A DNA stretch of 64,000 nucleotides, taken from positions 4,417,001-4,481,000 of the forward strand of contig JAWUZG010000015.1 of the NCBI GenBank assembly GCA_036785705.1, in the 5' to 3' direction. The position numbers and the translations under genes were made by a program. Under the pieces are notes generated by a model. The model searched no databases and was not told the origin of the DNA. It saw only the letters and a program-made list of their open reading frames with translations. This document shows, in pieces, positions 36,901 to 48,900 of this stretch (position 1 is the stretch's first letter; every line of letters begins with the position of its first letter). The stretch is from Acanthornis magna. Taxonomy: Eukaryota > Chordata > Aves > Passeriformes > Acanthizidae.

Positions 36901-39900
36901 GCTAACATGAGACTCCCTGATGTCTCCTGCTGACTGTGGTCTGCAAAGCTGAGTGCTGCCTATTTTAACTCCTACTCCATCTGACTGCAAAATCCGCATG
37001 TTGACTTGGAAACTGAGTCAATTTGATACAGAAAGTACTGGTGGAACACGAATAAGGAAGGCCAAGATGGCACTAAGTGCTTCAAAATGTAATTTTGGAC
37101 TCTTTAAGACATCTTTTTTCTTTATGAAGTGAAATGCTTCTGTGAAATCTAGAAGTAATGAGTTTGTCTAACAGAATAGTCTCTCTTGCACTCACACGCT
37201 GGTTTTTTCCTTATTGCTAACGTCTTGGGACGTTACGGCTGAAAACATTGAGCCTAACTTCATGGTCTGTTGAAAGGGACAGGATTGTTTGCTTCCTGGA
37301 GTTTGGACAGTGAAAAGAGACTAATCTGTTTAACTTTGCCAAATCTTTGCTTCCTTTTCCGGTTTTCACATGCCTCAATATTTAGTTGGCAAAATATTCC
37401 AGGGAATAGCTTTCAAATCTTTGTTTAGTTGATAATCTTTTTCTCTCTTAGAAGGCTCAATAAGGATATTGAGTTAAAACTAAATAACATCCTGCATTTG
37501 ACTCCACACAGGCATTTCAGTTTTTAAGTGTATTTGAAAGCGCTGGAAGCTACAGTTGCTTTTACTCAAAACCTCAGAGCAACAAAATGAACTTTGAGCA
37601 GTTGAAATTGAACTTGATGTTGCTTGAGAAATGGCAAATGCATAGACATTGAATGACTCTCCTTACACTATCTATGGGTATTCAGAAAATGACACATCTC
37701 AAATCTTTGAGGTCTTGAGATGGCACCACATTCCGTGGAAGACGTGCCCATTTTGCAGATGATTATTTCTTAAAACTTAGTTTTTGCTTGTTTCCAAGAA
37801 GCTTCCTCTTTGAAAGTAGAACCATGTTTCTTTGCTTCTTTTTGTAGTCCACCACGTATTAAAGATGAACCAGATGATGATGGGTTTTATGCACCGCCTA
37901 AAGAGGACTCCAAACCCCTGAAGAGACCTCGAGAAGATGATGAGTAAGTGGCGTGGGTGCTGGTGACTTGGATGTTTGCCTTTAGTTTTAAAAAGAGAAC
38001 ACTGAGGGAGCAGGTGGGATTTCAAGTGATCAGCATAGACTTCTTGAGATGGGTACTGGAGGTCTGAGACCAGACTCCTTATGCTGTTACATGTTTTCTG
38101 AGCAGGGCAGGGATACTATTTGTGCTGTGCAAGGCAAAATGCCATTACCTGCTTCTGCAGATGGTGCTGTGAAATGTTGCAGAACTAGTAAATAAAAAAG
38201 AAAAACGCCAGAAGGCAGGTGAAGACTGATGATGAAGATTGTAAAACAGAAGCGTGAGCACGTGAGGTATTAACGTAGCTCAGTGGCTGCAGTGGTTTCT
38301 GTTGGGCGAGGAGGGGCCTGCACAAGAGGCAGAAAATGCATTGTCAGCCTGTTTGGAGGCAGGGGGAGGTTTGCCTGCACTGCCTGGCGTGGTTTGCCTG
38401 GAGTCAGAATGTGTCATGAGCTATGCTGAGGGTGGTTGTCTCAAAGAGAAACACACATGATGTTTGCCTGATGCAGGAACCCACTGAAACTCCATCTCGC
38501 TGTGATCTGCCACTGTGTCCATCCAGCTCTTTATGTAGTTTGTCCTCATTAGCAGTCAGGAGTTAAAGGGTTAGAAGGGTTTCACCATGGTGGCTCTCCA
38601 TCCCTCTGTGTCTCAGTTTTCAATGGGTGGGACATCTTTTGTGTAATCACTCTCTGCCTTCTGCTAGCTTTGCATGACCTCCCATCTCATGTCTGCAAGG
38701 GAAAGATTAAGAATCGGGGTGTTCCTGTACGTTAGGGAGTGTTCTGTCTCTAGAGCCCACAGATAGTGACAATGAGGTTGAGTGCCTGTGGATGAGCATC
38801 AAGGGGAAGGCTGGCAAGGCAGATGTCCTGCTGGGGGTCTGTTCCAGACCACCCAACCAGCCTGAAGAGGTGGATGAATTATGCTCTAAGTGGCTGGCTG
38901 ACGTTTCACCATTGCCAGCCCTTGTTCTTGTGGGAGACTTTAACCAGCCAGATATCTACTGGAAACAACACAGCAGAGAGGAGGCAGTCTGGGAGGTTCC
39001 TGGAGTGTGTGGAAAAGAACTTCCTGTCTCAGCTGTAGGGACACCTGTGGCCTACCTGGGGTAGTACCCTGCTGGTCCTGCTGTTACAAACAGAAGAGTC
39101 ATTGTCCCTGGAGGTGTTTAAGGAAACACTGGATGTGGCCCTCGGTGTCCTGGTCTGGTTGACAAGGTGGTGTTGAGTCATAGGTTGGACTCACTGATCT
39201 CAGAGGACTTTCTCCAACCTCATTGGAAATTAGGTTGTGTTTATGTAATTTGCCAGTACTCAACTTTGCTATTGTTTAAACTAGTGGGGGATGCAAAACA
39301 TGAGCCTTGTAGGCAAGATCCCAGATGGATGACTGGAAAAAGAGTTGGGATAGAACGTGCCAATAAGGTTTTACCCATTTATCCCATCCCATGTAATCAC
39401 TGGGTGGCTGCTAATGCTTTTGAATCGATTCTTCATTGAGGAAGATGTTTGCTTCAGCAGTGTGAAACTTGTGGAGAGGTATTGACAGTAACATCTTGTG
39501 GCTGTTGTGCTGCATTGGGATTATTGAATCTTCTGAGAGAGCAGGGTATAAAATTACATTCTTTAGAAATTAAAAATGCCAGAGATACTGCAAGCTTGTG
39601 CACACAAACTTTGTACATTTATGACTTCTCTTTATTTGTGCTGGAAAACAGATCGCTTTCATCAGCAAGTCTTTTTGTTCTTAGTGCTGACTACAAACCC
39701 AAGAAAATCAAAACAGAAGACATCAAGAAAGCAAAGAAAAGGAAACAAGAGGAAGAAGAGGTAATGTGACAGAGGAGTTTATTTCTATGATCGAGAAAAG
39801 CCAGGCTGTTTGGTGTGGAATTGTGCAAAGCAGGGGGAATCTGATTTGGTCTGGAACAGAGCTGCGTGTGGCAGATCCCCACCCATGGTGCAGGTTCACT

Positions 39901-42900
39901 TATCTGAGCTATAGTGTATAAAAAGTCCAGGAAACTTTCTTTCCTACCCTTAAAACGAGGGATGGAGAAGATGCCTCCAGGACATGAACTTCCAGGCTGT
40001 TCCAGGCAATTCACAGTTCTTCTGTTAAGGAGCTGGCAGGGGGCAGGGGAGCCTTGCTCACAACATGTGGTAATTGCACAGATGATGGGGCAGGGTTCAG
40101 AGGCAGGGGAGATGAAATAGAGATTAGGTGCTAGAAGGAAGGTTAAAGCATTTAGATGGAGCCTAGGGTGGAAATTTCTTTGGAGAGGGACTTGGAAAAG
40201 GTTGGCCATAATTTGAGACTTACAAACTACACTCCACCTCTAGCAAAGACACCCTTGTGAGACACATGTTGCAGCACTTCCTGGCAATAGGGTTAATTCT
40301 TTCCTTCAAAGGAGGTGTCTCTCCACTGAGCATGCACCAGCAAAATCCCAGGAGCCACCTGACAGTGGTGGTTGTGCTCTGTAGCTTTTGCCAGACCAGA
40401 CACACCAGTGCAGGCCAGGGAAGAGGTTCTGTAATTCAGCAGTCACGTTCCTGTGGCCCAGACTTGCCCCTTCTCAGGTGAGACAGAATAACTGGCTGTG
40501 TGCATTTAGCATGTCCCAAGTGTAAAGTAAAAGAATTTGGCTGAAAACTTAAGTGGGACCATCAGCAGGCTTTGACTTAATGGGATGATCTAAGAGCACA
40601 TTTACGCAGTGAAGCCACAGGAATTCAGTTCTTATATACCCCAAGAGAGAGTCTTCTAGTTTTAACACATCTTTTCAGGGAAGGGGGAAGTACAGTAGCT
40701 TGTTCTCACAGATTCTTACTCGTTTTGCAGGAAAGCAAAGCAAAAAAAGTGAAGAGCAAAGATAAGAAAATCCCTGAAGCGGACAAAAGAAAGAAGCCGA
40801 AAAAAGAAGAGGAGCAAAAATGGAAATGGTAACTATATATAGTCAGTGCTGTAGGCTCCCATCTGCACCTGGACTTGCCTGCACCTCCCATGTTGGCTGA
40901 ATAAGCACATCTGGCTTTCTCTTCTGTTGATTCATGAGGATTTGTTCTGAATAATTGGCTTACTTTCTGGTAAGCTCTAAATAAATATCTCATTCACTGT
41001 GTTCATCCTCTGAAGTAGAAGTGATATCCCTAAAACAGGAAATAAGTTTTTGTGGGGTTGTCTGGGTGGGGGTTTCCCTATCTGTATCATGTAGAGGCTG
41101 CCTATAATGATCAGATACCAATTTCCTTGTGCCCAGAACCTGCTCTGTGCTGACACTCTTCAGAGCAATGTGAAAGCTTCTGGGCTCGGGGGTGTCAGCG
41201 GAAATACATTCATGGGTGCAGGTGGATTAAGGAATATATTAATGTGTGGAGACGTGTTAACTTCTGGTTAGAACTTACCTGTGTTATACAGAGGTACAGC
41301 ATGAGTGGGTGTCCACCTTTTCATAGCTGGGTGTCAGCTGTGCCTCTCAGAGCTGCTCCTGCCTCTGGCACAAGAATGAAAATTGATCGAGTGACCAGTT
41401 GAGCTCAGGCTGTTCAACAAATGATTTCTGAAAATGAGTTTTAAATGGAAAACACTTTGTCTCGCCCAGGATCCTAAAGTAACATCACTGAAGTTGTACT
41501 TTCACTCACTCTTAACTTTTTTTAGAACCTTTTTAAAATAAATCTGGCCTTTGTGGTTCATTTGGAAGACAAACCTGTGATGCATCAGTAGTGCTCTGTG
41601 TAAGAAATGTGCTGGATTTTTTAAATACTCCGTAGTAATTTAAGCTGTTATTTCTAGATTTGGGGAGCTACCACTTGTGTGTTTTGAAGTTTTGGCCTTA
41701 GTACTTCCCTCATTTTAATGCATATGTACTTCTCAAAAGCATGTGTGTTTTCTGCCCTCCTGTAATGTATTTTTATGACCTTTCAGGGATGTTTCCATGA
41801 GCATTTTCTTTTCTCAGATCATCTAGCCATTTTTAATAGATCCATAGAGTTGGAGAAAGTCTTTGCAATCTTCTTCAATCCTTTCAGGTTTAATCCTCTA
41901 CCCCTTTATTGACACTATTATTGATTCATCTTTAAAAAGAAAAAAATCTTCTGCAATGGTTATAGTCTTTACATATTTCTCTTTGATTGTCACAGCTTCC
42001 TCAGAACATCAGCACTTGCAAATCTTTTTTATACTTGAATACTCCCTTAGAAACTTGGGCTTCCAGCCCCTCCCCAAAACTTCCCTTTTTCCTGAGCAAT
42101 TCACTTTTTTCTCAATCCCTTTGACAGCATATTTTTAATGTGCTGTAACATTAACAAACTACAGGGACATGAAGCAATGGGAAGCTACAGAAGGTCTTTT
42201 TAAGCCTTAACGATCTGTTGTCTTTTTGGCTTTGTCTCAGCTGCCCTTGCTGGTTCTGACTAACTTAATATTCTGTTATCACAGCTCCCTTTTATTGTGG
42301 GCTGTATCCTTGAACAGCAGACCTTTACTGGAAAGCTGTGCTGTTCTCCCCTCACCTGCCTGGGCAGTACAGGTCCCTGTAGCTGTGTTAAGCTCTGCCA
42401 TTTGTGCTTACTGCTGAGGAAAACTGCCCTGAAAAGCATATTTTGCAGAATTTGGCAGTAGGTAGCTGCATCCTTCTGCTGATGTTCCTGTCATCCATCT
42501 GCAGCTTCGTATAGCGTGTCTTTGCTGGACAAGGTTTCATCTGCACTTCAGTTGTTTCTCTTAAGGGCATTTTATGTTCCATCTGAGTCAATTTTCTGAG
42601 CATCTGATACCTTTTTTTGGCTGCTTCCTCAAGTGCTTGCTGCCTTGAGCATTTTCATCCTCACTTGTGTGAGTGCTTGATGCAGACACATCCCCAAGGC
42701 ACTGGCCTCATTCATCACCATGTGGAGCTCTTCCAGAGGTCGTTTTCACGCCCCATCAGCATGTGAAGAATGTGATCCAGAAGTGCACCTTACGAGCACT
42801 TCTCCCACCTTGTGTTACAGCAAGTTCATTTCCTTGAGATAACATATCCCTGAGGTATGTTCTGGTTTTTTCCTAAGAATCTTCTCTGTTTTCGTGCCAC

Positions 42901-45900
42901 TTGAAAGATCTTCCTCAACTTCTCCTTCAGGAGCCGCCCTGGCATATTTAGACAGGTTTGATGTGGGATTTAAGTAAGAAGCCTGTGTGATTGATGAGTT
43001 GTTGCTGAAATCAGTGAGACAGCTTTCCTAATAGGCAACATTCTCCTTGCTCCCACAAAATCATGTGTAGAACATTGCTTTAGAACCAGAAGCTGCCAAG
43101 GACAGTGGTGCTGTAATGCTTTTTCTGTTTGAAACCAAATGAGGATGAAAAATGAGCTACACTCAGGAGGCTCACTTTTACCTTTTGTTTTAATGCTTAT
43201 GTATGATGTTTAGGAAGGTGGAGGTGGGATTGGGGATGATTTGTGGTCGTTTTGTGGCACTCTTTCTGGTAGTTTTGAGCTTAAAAACTACCCCATGAAT
43301 CCCATGGTTCCTTGTAGCCTTCCCAAAAGGCACAGTGTCCTTCTGCTGTCTATTTAAACTGCTGCCTTTCTAGTGCTCCTTTTACATGTGTCCTTTACAA
43401 AAGAACAGGAAGGGATAGAGGTACAGAATTTCTCATTAAGTAAATACCAGAGGAATAAATTTTAAAAAACAAGAATGACAAACCTGTCCTAAAAAGTAGT
43501 AACTACTGTGAATGATGCCCTTATTTTCTTCTTACTGGAATAAAATTGCTCATTGTCAGAGAGAAGCTTATTCTGGCTGGGAGGAGGGGAGAGTGACTTA
43601 GATTTATTTTGCTGAAAGGAGCTTCTGGGTGGAAGAACCTAGGCCTGTGTTTGACAAAATATTTATATTTCTAGCTTCTAATTAATTTAAAAAAAAAAAA
43701 GAAAACACAACAATCATTAGGAATGTAAATATTTGGAATCTGTGTCAATATTGGTTTCTTATATCAACATAGTTTACTCAAGCCTTCTTCCCAGCCAGGG
43801 ACTGAAGTCTGAATGCAATTCTGTACTGATAGGTGGGGTTGGGTGCTTTGTTGTTAAAAGATGATGATGTGCTTGTCATCAAAAGTCAGATCCAGTGGTG
43901 TGGTCAAAGATGGTGCCTTTCAAACTCTAGCCAGCTGCTGTGTTGCTGTTGTTCCTGAATTGTTGGTGTACAGACACAAGTGGAGCATTCTGCGTGTCTT
44001 CGAGCAGCAGCTCTTGTCTCTGTACAGTGTTTATCTTCCATGCAGTGACTTTTATCTCGGTGGAGATGAAGCAATCTATCAGTGAATCACAGCTCTGAGA
44101 TGCACACAGTACATGCACATCTCCTCAGCTGCTGTGGCACCTGGAGTGGGAACGCTGCTCCTTGGGGCTGACACCAGACGGAAACTTAAACTCCTTCTTT
44201 TTTATTGTCGTGGCTGCTCAACAAAGTTGTCTGGGCAATTCAGAGACTGAGTGCTGTGACAGGTTAATGGTCTTCCAGCTGATTGATCGCTGAGGTGAAA
44301 TGGCCTTTCCCAGCAGGGAATCCTGTGCCAGCAGCGTGTAGCAGTAATGTGTGGTAATCATGAAAGGAGCTCGGAGGGGAGGGGTGTGGAATCAGTGGCC
44401 TGGGCACTGGGAACTGGGAGGAGGATCCTGGCCTGGCAGGACCCTTTTCTCTGCAGATGAATTGCTGACCCTGTTCCCTTGGAATGTGGGATTGGTGGCG
44501 CCTGCCTTGCTGTGTTGTGATACCAATTGCATCTCTTGCAAAGCATTTTTATAGAGCATTTTTTATAAAGCGTCCTTAAGGCAAACGTGCAGTTTTCTGG
44601 GCTGCTCTGTTTTTCTTCAAGTATGCTTTTCTTACCCAGAGAATCGGAATGAAATTTAAAATGACAGAGCAGGTTTTAGTCTTTCTTGTCCAAGCAGGTT
44701 TGTTCTCATTTAGGTCATAAATGAACATCTGTTTCTTTATCTCTGCCCTTAATGGCATATTGTCCACATCTGAAAGCAGCTGCATAATATACCACAATTG
44801 TTTGACTTTGCTGAGCAGGCATCCTGGACCTGATGTTAGATCACAGCTGAAGCTAATTTGGCATGATCCTAGCTGGTTTACAGGGCCCAAGTCTTATTTT
44901 CTCAAGATCTAAGCAATTTCAGCTGTGTGATTTTGTGAAAAGAGGAGCAAATGAGAGGTGAGGAACAGGGTGGCATCAGATAATCTGCAGCCCAACATGT
45001 TCCGTTCACGGACATGACTGTGCTTTTGGGGAAAGAAAAAAAAAAAAAAAAAGAGGAAAAAAGGAATTAAATGGTGATAGTACACTGAGTATTTGTTGTT
45101 GGTCTGTACCTGACAAAGCAGTGATTTCTGGCTGGTTTAGCATACTCTCATACCCACACAGTAATAAAATAAAGACTGGGAGCTTAAAATTGTATTGGTT
45201 CATATTTCCTCTCTTGAAGGTGGGAAGAAGAGCGCTACCCTGAAGGCATTAAATGGAAGTTCCTAGAGCACAAAGGTCCTGTATTTGCTCCACCATATGA
45301 ACCTCTGCCTGAAAATGTCAAGTTTTATTATGATGGTGAGTTAATCTGTGTTTCTACCTGCTAGGAAGAGAAATAAACATCTCAGGGTATTGCGGTGTTC
45401 TTCTGGGGACTGAAGAGCTGAGGAGGTGCTTGTGTTTTAGTGGTTCACTTAAATCAGCTCCTCAGCAGCAAAGTGAGGTCTGTGGAAGGGAAAGTAATTC
45501 ACCTGAGCCTGCTGAATTCTGCACACTGAAATGACACGGGGATGAACCTGTTCTCACTCCCTTATGGTGGTGAATCTCTCGGGTTACTTAGCAGAATGAG
45601 AGTGTCTGATGCCTCAGAGTAGCAGTGCCTGGCCAGTGCAGTGTGTAATTGTAGCTGCCTTGTCACTGGTCACCTCTAGGCCTGCTCTTGTTTTCTTGAA
45701 CCTTAAAAATTGCAATTTCCATCATCTGTGGTGAAATTCATGATCGTTTGGTGGCTGAGCGAAATAAAAGCAATTGAATTTGGGTACAGATGATTAGGAT
45801 CTTGTAGGAGTGAATGGGACGATGCCTGATGAGGCCAGCCTCAAGGACACAGCCCTCTGGTGTAAGCCATGGTCCCACTCCCTGACCATTGCGTGTGGTA

Positions 45901-48900
45901 GAACTAATTGGTGTGGGATTCTAATATCCTGGGCTGCCTGGTTGGTAGAGGCTCACATGGAAGGGATTATATGATGTGATGCCTGCTGGGGCCTGGACTT
46001 GATGACCCGTGTGTTTCCTTTTAGTCCTGTGATCATGTTAAATGAAGGATCAAATTAACCCAGGATTGAATTAAGTGGGAGGTATTTGAATGGATGAAAA
46101 TGTAATTTTTGGTGATGGGGACATCTGCACATGGAACTCTTCCAGGAGCAACGTGCTGTTTTCATGTGACATGACACAGTGTTTTTAAATACTGAGGAAT
46201 AGGTGGCATTACATTTTCAGCAGCAAAGTAGTGAAATAAATATACTGTAGCCTATTAAAGGCCATCTCCAAGCAAGTAGCACAGTGATCAAGGATGTCTG
46301 CAGCCTTCTTTCTTAGGGTTTGATAACAACTTGATGTAAGTTGGAAATTGTTTCCCTGTATTGAAAAATGCATGATCTCTCTCTCCTGTTGTCTAGAGAA
46401 GGGGAGGGGCAGACTGCACTGTAGCTATCCCTTGGTGCAGACAGCAATAAGCTCCTCGTCTCTCCAGCCATCTATTTCACAGAGCCTCTGCAGGGATTTT
46501 TGTAACCTCTGCCTCTGTCATCACAGAAATTCATCAATAAGCTCAACAGTCATGGGGTGGGCAGGGAGGGGGTCCGGCAAATAAAGACATCCCATAAGTC
46601 TTCCTTGAGAAACTAGGCAAAAATCAGATGTCTGATTTACACAGCAGCTGCTGAGAGCCACTGTCTGTGCTCACAAGGCATTGTCTCATTTCAAGATTAC
46701 CCAGGGTGATTTGTAGAGCCCAATAATGAGGCTGTGGCTGGCCAGTGGCCGGCTCACACCGGAGGAATCTGTCCCTGGCCTAGGGATTCACTGCCTGCTT
46801 TCATCTCACATAACAACTGCTGGGGCTCTTGGAAGTGCCTACAATACTGACTCGGGGAAGGAGCTTGAAATGCCAAAGCCATCCTTTTTTGAGTGCCTGT
46901 GGGTTAACCAGTCGCTGCTCATAGTCCAGAGGAGGCTCAAACTTGCACATTTTTCTGTAGATGAGGCGAGGTAAGAGTGTAGGTGGTGGCAGCTGCATTT
47001 CAGTCATGGCTGTGGGGTCTCTTCTGCTTGTTAGGTCCCCTGGTTGCTCTCTGTGTTTTCAGGTTTTTTAATCAGGTAATTAATATTCATGCCTCTGGAA
47101 TAAATCCCTTTTTTCTTTAAATGTCCAGCTCTGACACTGAGAGCTTTTTCAAACTTTTACAAAAGAAGTTGTGTCCAATGAAATATATTCTATAGTGATT
47201 AGATAACGGTGACTGAGCCTTCAGCTAACAGGGAAAAATATCAGACATTTTAGCCCCATAACATGTTACTAACTCGATAGCTTCTTTCAAGCTAAAATTG
47301 TAGCCTGGAAAAACAGTTTCCCTTGCTGTCTCTCCCTTCCCCCATTTCCTGTCATAAGCAAACAAATGCTGTATTTTAGGTTACAGCTCAAAAATTGGCA
47401 GTTACTGTTGGTTTAATTTAATTGTGGAATATTCTCAGATCATTGGGAGGACCTTTTGCTAAGTCTTGTTTTACGAGGGTTTATAGATCTTAAGGCTTTA
47501 TAGCTGACTCCCATGCTTTAATTTTAGAGATGATGCAACTTTTGAAAATATGTAGTAAATCCAAAGCGTGGTATTTTTTTTTCCAGGAGCACAGACTGAA
47601 CAGTTTCTTGTGCTCACTTTTGTGCAGTAAAATGGTTGTTAAAAATCCCCAGGTATTGACTGTCTGCCAGCCATTGGAACTTTAAATATTTCTTGCAACT
47701 AGCTAGAGATGTGAGCTGCATGCAGAATCATTCAGAGGGATCACTGGCACCCCATGTTTCATCAGGAATGCAATCAGGACCAAAAAGATGCTCGATAGGA
47801 ATGTTAGATGTGGAATCCACAGCCTCGATGCTGCAGCAGCCTCTTTTCCCTTGTGTTTCAGTCTTCCCTTGCAGCAATTTCACTTTGTACTGCAGTCATG
47901 CAGAGAAGCTGGAATGTGACCCCTCCATTCACTGACAGCTCAGTCTTTCTTAAAAATGACTGGCTTTAGAGCCTGCTTTGGAGATGCAGGAGTGCATTCC
48001 CACAGCAGAGGGAACAATTAGCAGGATCCTGACACGTTTCCCCGCAATGAAGGAGAGTTCAATATTTGGCATCTCTTTCCAGCCTATTTGTAGTGTATCC
48101 AGAGGAAGGGCTCTTCCTGCCTAGAAATAGCTAAAGGCTGGAAGGGGTGTTCCAAGGTGGAGTCTGTCTGTGCATTGAAGAGGAATACAGGGACTGTATT
48201 TCCCATATGTCTGAGTGCTGGAGTATGAAATTCAATAAAATCCCTGCCTCTTTGACATCAAACAGCAGCGTCTCCCCAGGAGCACACCCAGCACGGGGGT
48301 GGCTCAGCGGAGGGTTTCCTGCAGCAAGCCTTTTCCCCTTCCTGCCCTGCAGCCCAGATCTGCCTCACATCAGAATGCTGTTGCTTTTTTTAATGTTTAG
48401 ATTCCAGAGGAAACTTTTTTCAAAATGTTTGTGGTGGAAGTCAAACAATTGTGCTCCTCTGTTTCCTTTGTCCGTTCAAGTCACTGTATTATGTAACATT
48501 TTTAAGACAACTTCTCTGTAGTAAAAATACAATACTTTAGGGTTGTTACTATGGTCTCTTTATGGCTTTGATTCCTGTTTACCATTTTCTTTAAGAAGAA
48601 AGCCTTTCTTTGTAGGTAAAGTCATGAAGCTGAGTACCAAAGCAGAAGAAGTTGCCACATTCTTTGCAAAAATGCTTGATCATGAGTACACTACAAAGGA
48701 GATCTTCAGGAAAAACTTCTTCAAGGACTGGAGGAAGGTATGCATGTCGTCCTGGGCTGCAGTGACTGTGGGCATGGCCAGTGTCTCCTCAGCACTTACC
48801 AGGGAAAATGGGCTGTTCCATGCGCACAAAAGTTGGCTTGAGGCAATTAAAAGCTACCTCAGACTGTGGCTGTGAAATTTTCCGTTTATCCTGTAGTTTC

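Noticed and set aside
38222..38290. Possible C/D-box snoRNA (TGATGA near 38228)
   Set aside because: No terminal stem and no properly placed D box.
39691..40209. 172-codon minus-strand frame
   Set aside because: Begins over the reverse of exon 7 and runs into intron 7; no recognised family, and explained by the lack of antisense stops in the A-rich exon.
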